64,000 nt of DNA from Jacaranda mimosifolia. Lineage: Eukaryota > Streptophyta > Magnoliopsida > Lamiales > Bignoniaceae. Below are positions 60,260-64,000 of this stretch, piece by piece. A model generated the notes under the pieces. The model did not search any database. It worked only from the letters and a program-made list of their open reading frames with translations, and was not told the DNA's origin. Both the position numbers and the translations under genes were made by a program. How positions within the stretch are numbered: position 1 is the first letter of the stretch; each line of letters begins with the position of its first letter. The stretch is taken from assembly GCA_018894105.1 (NCBI GenBank), contig CM032132.1, positions 30,803,379 to 30,867,378 on the forward strand, written 5' to 3'.

Positions 60260-60695
60260 TTCTATTTTGCGACAAAAAAATCTATCACAAAACTTAAATT
60301 TTGTGACAAATTCTTTTCTATCGCAATTTTTTTTTTATTATTTTCTAATATTGAAAATTTTCTATCGCAGAACTTAAATTTTGTGACGAATTTCTTTCTA
60401 TCGCAAATTTGTTTGATTATTTTCTAATATTGAAAATATTAGCGATGGATTCAAAATCGTCGCTAATCTTCTCATTTGTGATGGAGTTTTTTGTTGCAAG
60501 TTTTTTTAATTTTTTTATTATTTTTTTGCGACGAATTTTCTCTGTTGCAAAAGGCCAAACTTAATTTGTCCAAAGGTTGTCATTTTGGGATGAATTTTGC
60601 GATGGATATTTTTGTGACGGATTTTCCGTCACAAAATCCATTGCAATTTACGACGAATTTTTTTTTCATTGCAAAAAGCAATTTTTTTAATAGTA
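60260..60695. repeat. Right end of a CACTA-like transposon
   Basis: A dense cluster of GCGACGAATTT, TCGCAAATT, TTTTGTGACRAAT and GTGACGGATTTTCCGTCAC motifs in both orientations is followed by TTTTTTAATAGTA at 60683-60695. Read from the outside this is TACTATTAAAAAAATTGC, one change from a CACTA terminus. Subterminal repeat arrays of this kind bind CACTA transposase. The left end is not identified. Small ORFs here (60111-60377 and 60491-60736) are artefacts of T-rich repeat sequence. Confidence 0.6.
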
Positions 60696-62149
60696 CTTCT
60701 TATATACAATTATATCATAATATGTTAAAGTCCTAAATATATATGTAAACGAATCAAAATATGTACAATATAGTATAATTAATATTGAAGGTCCGAAAAC
60801 TATCCTGAAAATGTGAATTGTTGCATCTTTAAGTTTTTCACCTTCCTTTTAGTGATCGTTCTCACCTAACATGAATTTTGTTAAAAAACTTAGAATGTTT
60901 ATGTAGTATTTCATATGAAAAGACAACTGCACAAGAAATTTGATTCTAAAATTTCATATCACCTCTGTGTGTATATGATTTTAGTAAGCTAATAAATATG
61001 ATTACATAAATTGTTGGGGTAAGAAACTATTTTGATATTTTAAAACAACCTCAAAACCTCAATTATACCCCTGTCCATAAATCAAAAAATTTAAAAAATA
61101 TGACATTCATCATTTTTAATTGATTAACATGAAACTGAACTTAAAATAAATAAATAAATAAATTATTATTTATGAACTTATTTTGTACTAGTTATGGGCT
61201 TATCATAACTTGAAATAAACTAATAGTTTTGGGTAGGTATCGCATCTTTGCAAATCAATTGTGCCTAATTAAATTTAGGTGTTTTCATCCATTGTAAAAT
61301 GGTTGAAATGATATAAGATATGGTATATAATAAGTCTAATTTAATTACTACTAAAGAAAGCTAGAAGAATCATACCATACTATCTATTAGCATGGGTATA
61401 CAATATTAATTAAATTAATCTATAAACCAAAAACAAAGAGCTAGCTAGCTAGTTATAAATTCATTGTCCAATCAAATTTCACCACTAATACATATGTTTA
61501 TGTACTCAAGGGTATCCAACCTAAATTATATGTCTAAGGCCGCCTTGAGAACCATGGTGTTGAAACAACATACGAATTAATTATTTTTTGAGGACATTAA
61601 AGCACCTGAAAAGAACAAATTGGACATACTTGAAACTACTATATCAAATTCATCCTTTTCTCTTTTTGGCTTTTGTTTAATTGATGAAAGTAACAAAAAC
61701 TAACTATAACGCAAGTTGAAAACCATGGGAGGATGCTAATTTTAAAAATATCTTAAATTTCTATTTCATTCTTGGCAATATAGGTTGTCTTCCTTTATTA
61801 CATTTTTAGAGTCCCATTCATCCAATAATTCTAATCGATCAAATTCTCATGAAATTCTAAGAGATATTTTTAGAATCCTAAATGAGATAATAAATTATAT
61901 ATTGTAGGCCCTTCCATTGTAAAATTCATGATATTACTATAATAAAAATTAATCAAAATTAAATCAGGTTATTATAAATTTACAACCTAAGAGTTATTCT
62001 AAATGAACTACTTCTTGGTCATGAATATTGAAATTACTAACATAATAAAGTAAATTATGAATTTATGAAGTATTTTATCAATCTCTCCTATTTCATCATA
62101 TCCAAAGTGTGACTAGAACTCTCTATAAGATCCTATCCCCAAGTTTAAA
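60696..62149. other. AT-rich intergenic DNA, no gene seen
   Basis: Low-complexity patches include (AAAT)n at about 61144 and (CTAG)n at about 61440. No coding region or transposon end supported. Confidence 0.5.
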
Positions 62150-62600
62150 GCTACAACAGCGAAGCCCACGTTCTTATTATTTTTTAAAGAGAAAGCTCAT
62201 GTAAATACTATGAAATAAGAGAAAGCCTGCTCCCATTCGATTCCAAAAATAGAAATTCAGCACAATTGAAATTAAGAAGATGGGTAATCAAAGTGGTTTA
62301 CTAGGCAAGGGCCTTTTGGGGCCTTTGCTTGTCCCCTATCGTGCTCTTGAAGGAATAACCCCTCTGCTGTTATTTTCAATGTTAGTCTCTCCCTCTTTGC
62401 TCTGTTCACTCTATTTGGGACCCATCCACCCCCAGTTAACCTATGGATGTTGGTTTCGAGCTTGATTTTCTTTGGACGATCAATCTCGTTTTGCCTTTTC
62501 ATGAGGCTTTAAGAATTTAGGGATCGATTAAAAGTTTGACTCAAAGTAGCTCTCAGGAGCGGGCTTTGAAGAGTGTCCTTTCTCATATTAATGATCAAAT
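62150..62600. other. GC-richer patch of unknown origin, possible organelle-derived insert
   Basis: The block about 62270-62600 (for example GGCAAGGGCCTTTTGGGGCC and GGGACCCATCCACCCCCAG) is clearly less AT-rich than its surroundings and has small ORFs on both strands that match nothing I know. The composition fits transferred mitochondrial DNA, but I cannot identify a specific organelle gene. Confidence 0.3.
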
Positions 62601-63525
62601 GGATTGATCCTCATATTTGCATATAACAAGTAATATACATCGATGATGTACTCATGCCCGTTAGAAATGCGAAAATATTGTATTTATAATTTCCATGCGA
62701 ATGGAAAAGAAAAACAGGACATATTGTTCCTTGAAATTATATGGCCAAATGAAGTTTGTAGCTGATCAGTGCAACATTTCTCGTAAACGAATGCACTCAT
62801 TGATTTTTATCTAAATATACGAGCGATTATAATTTAGTGTACTAGCTAGGTAGATCGTCCGATTAAGCTGCTTTACATATATGATCGATTTTCTACAAGC
62901 CCCGATGCTAACTCTTGAATGCGTGGACGGTGGATTCTCTACATATATAATATATCTACTGTCTTGATCCACTTGATGCATTGGCTTTTCTACTATTTAT
63001 TTTTAAGCATTATATTAGCGTTATTTAAATTTTTAATTTTGATACTAAGTATTCTTATACACACTGTTAATCGCACTAGATAAGCTTATAATTGAATTTA
63101 TTGCCAACAACATTCTTTGACATGGGAACTAATTGTTCGACCCATGACGCTTATGGAGTGTAGCCATATAAAGTTGACTGTAGCCTTATATATACGGTGT
63201 TTTGTGCTGTCAAATTATATAAAATAAAATAAAATTGGTTATCAACTAATAATTATAACTTTTAACTTAATGATAAGTGATTGATATCCTAACATTAACA
63301 ATGCCCCAACTTCCAAGTTTTTATTTCAACTGTTAAGACATATATAGTACACGGGATCAGCTGCGATTCTAACCACAAAAAAGACACCATAGGACAGAGT
63401 TAATAATGCTAAGACGAATACCTGCACACAAATACATGGATAATAATAATAATACCACTACTGCTAATTGATCCAGATTTAGACTATCACTATACTAATG
63501 CCTGAAATCGACTTCATATATAAGA
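62601..63525. other. Intergenic region downstream of the P450 gene
   Basis: It contains the presumed 3' untranslated region and polyadenylation region of the minus-strand P450, just below 63526. No other gene seen. An (AAT)n tract is at about 63441-63455. Confidence 0.5.
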
Positions 63526-64000
63526 TCAAGCCACATACATCTTAGGTACGAGGAAAAGGGCATTTTTCTTATGCATTGTGATTCCAGGCATAACGTTGGT
63601 ATCAACATCTTCTGCCTGAACCCCTGGTGGCAATTCCCAATCAAAAGAGTAGAGGAGATTCGCAACTGTAAGCTCCACATTTGCAAGTCCCATAAATATT
63701 CCTGGGCAGATTCTCCGCCCTGATCCAAATGGAATCACCCCAAAATCCTGCCCTTTTATGTCAATATTGCTGTTCAAAAACCTCTCAGGCAAAAACTCAT
63801 CTGGATTTTCCCAGTAATTAGGATCTCTTGCGATGGCCCATGCGTTGACATAAACAAGTGTTTTAGGCTGAATTTCGTAGCCCTCTAGAATGCATCTTTC
63901 TATTGTTTCTCTCGACACAAGCATTGGTGCTGGAGGATACAATCTAAGAGTCTCGCTTACAACTGCTTTTAGATAGGGAAGTTTCTCTAAATCATCTTCA
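63526..64000 (-). CDS. Cytochrome P450, CYP71-clan, C-terminal part (continues past window)
   Basis: The last 158 codons of a plant microsomal P450 monooxygenase, a haem-thiolate enzyme on the endoplasmic reticulum that uses electrons from cytochrome P450 reductase. The frame is open from the window edge to the TGA at 63526-63528. It shows the K-helix E-T-L-R (Glu 63952-63954, Arg 63943-63945), the F-L-P-E-R-F segment (Arg 63781-63783) and the haem loop PFGSGRRICPG with the Cys ligand at 63706-63708. The C-terminus has V-M-P-G-I-T-M-H-K-K-N, typical of CYP71 and CYP83 relatives. Spacing between motifs is normal. No intron or lesion is visible, so it looks functional. The N-terminal two thirds, including the membrane anchor and oxygen-binding helix, lie beyond 64000. 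Substrate cannot be told from this part. Confidence 0.93.
   Translation of the reverse strand, partial: EDDLEKLPYLKAVVSETLRLYPPAPMLVSRETIERCILEGYEIQPKTLVYVNAWAIARDPNYWENPDEFLPERFLNSNIDIKGQDFGVIPFGSGRRICPGIFMGLANVELTVANLLYSFDWELPPGVQAEDVDTNVMPGITMHKKNALFLVPKMYVA

Noticed and set aside
60111..60736. Two Phe/Leu-rich ORFs that look like membrane proteins
   Set aside because: They are T-rich translations of CACTA-like subterminal repeats, with no start context or conservation to support them.
61430..61455. AGCTAGCTAGCTAGTT run as a regulatory palindrome
   Set aside because: It is a short simple-sequence tract with no neighbouring gene close enough to assign a role.

Overview
This is plant nuclear DNA, AT-rich and most likely from an eudicot, and almost all of it is decayed mobile elements. 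The evidence is Ty1/copia and Ty3 LTR retrotransposons primed by plant initiator-Met tRNA, an endogenous caulimovirid-type pararetrovirus, 8-bp-TSD hAT and CACTA-like DNA transposon remnants, and the 3' end of a CYP71-clan cytochrome P450 gene. I cannot name the species. The only host gene I can support is the P450, which enters from the right edge on the minus strand (63526-64000). Nothing resembles a bacterial operon, CRISPR array, rRNA or tRNA gene.

Layout. 1-11835: a Ty1/copia element (copia-1, + strand) whose 5' LTR runs off the left edge and whose 3' LTR is truncated. Its gag is split at the zinc knuckle by a 3.1-kb Ty3-type solo LTR (4558-7637, TSD CCGAT/CCAAT). 12890-15040: fragments of another Ty3 family (LTR pieces and gag). 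15270-31620: a minus-strand endogenous pararetrovirus remnant carrying, in viral order, movement-protein, coat-protein, protease, RT and RNase H regions. It is interrupted inside the coat region by a complete second copy of the same copia family (copia-2, 18700-29050, both LTRs about 2.2 kb, TSD GTTTC/GTTTT). 31645-49410: a graveyard of degenerate Ty3 LTRs, gag fragments and gag-protease fragments, rich in degenerate tandem repeats and hit by a second 3.4-kb solo LTR (38779-42141, TSD CTCAC/CTCAT). 49411-60700: very AT-rich DNA with CACTA-like subterminal repeats. It contains a nest of one solo LTR inside another of the same family (outer 52671-59599, inner 52826-55662), and the outer one also carries a 1.04-kb hAT relic with a perfect 8-bp TSD (57957-58999). 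60700-63525: intergenic DNA, then the P450 3' end.

History. Nesting gives a relative order. The pararetrovirus was integrated before copia-2 entered it. Copia-1 was present before its solo-LTR insertion. The outer solo-LTR element preceded the inner solo-LTR element and the hAT. No retroelement open reading frame is intact, so none of these copies is expected to act by itself. Copia-2 still has long open blocks, including an intact Y-V-D-D reverse-transcriptase motif and RNase H acidic residues.

Limits: boundaries given to the base rest on LTR termini plus target-site duplications read by eye. Boundaries of degenerate fragments are approximate (tens to hundreds of bases). Family names come from recognised motifs, not from a database search.
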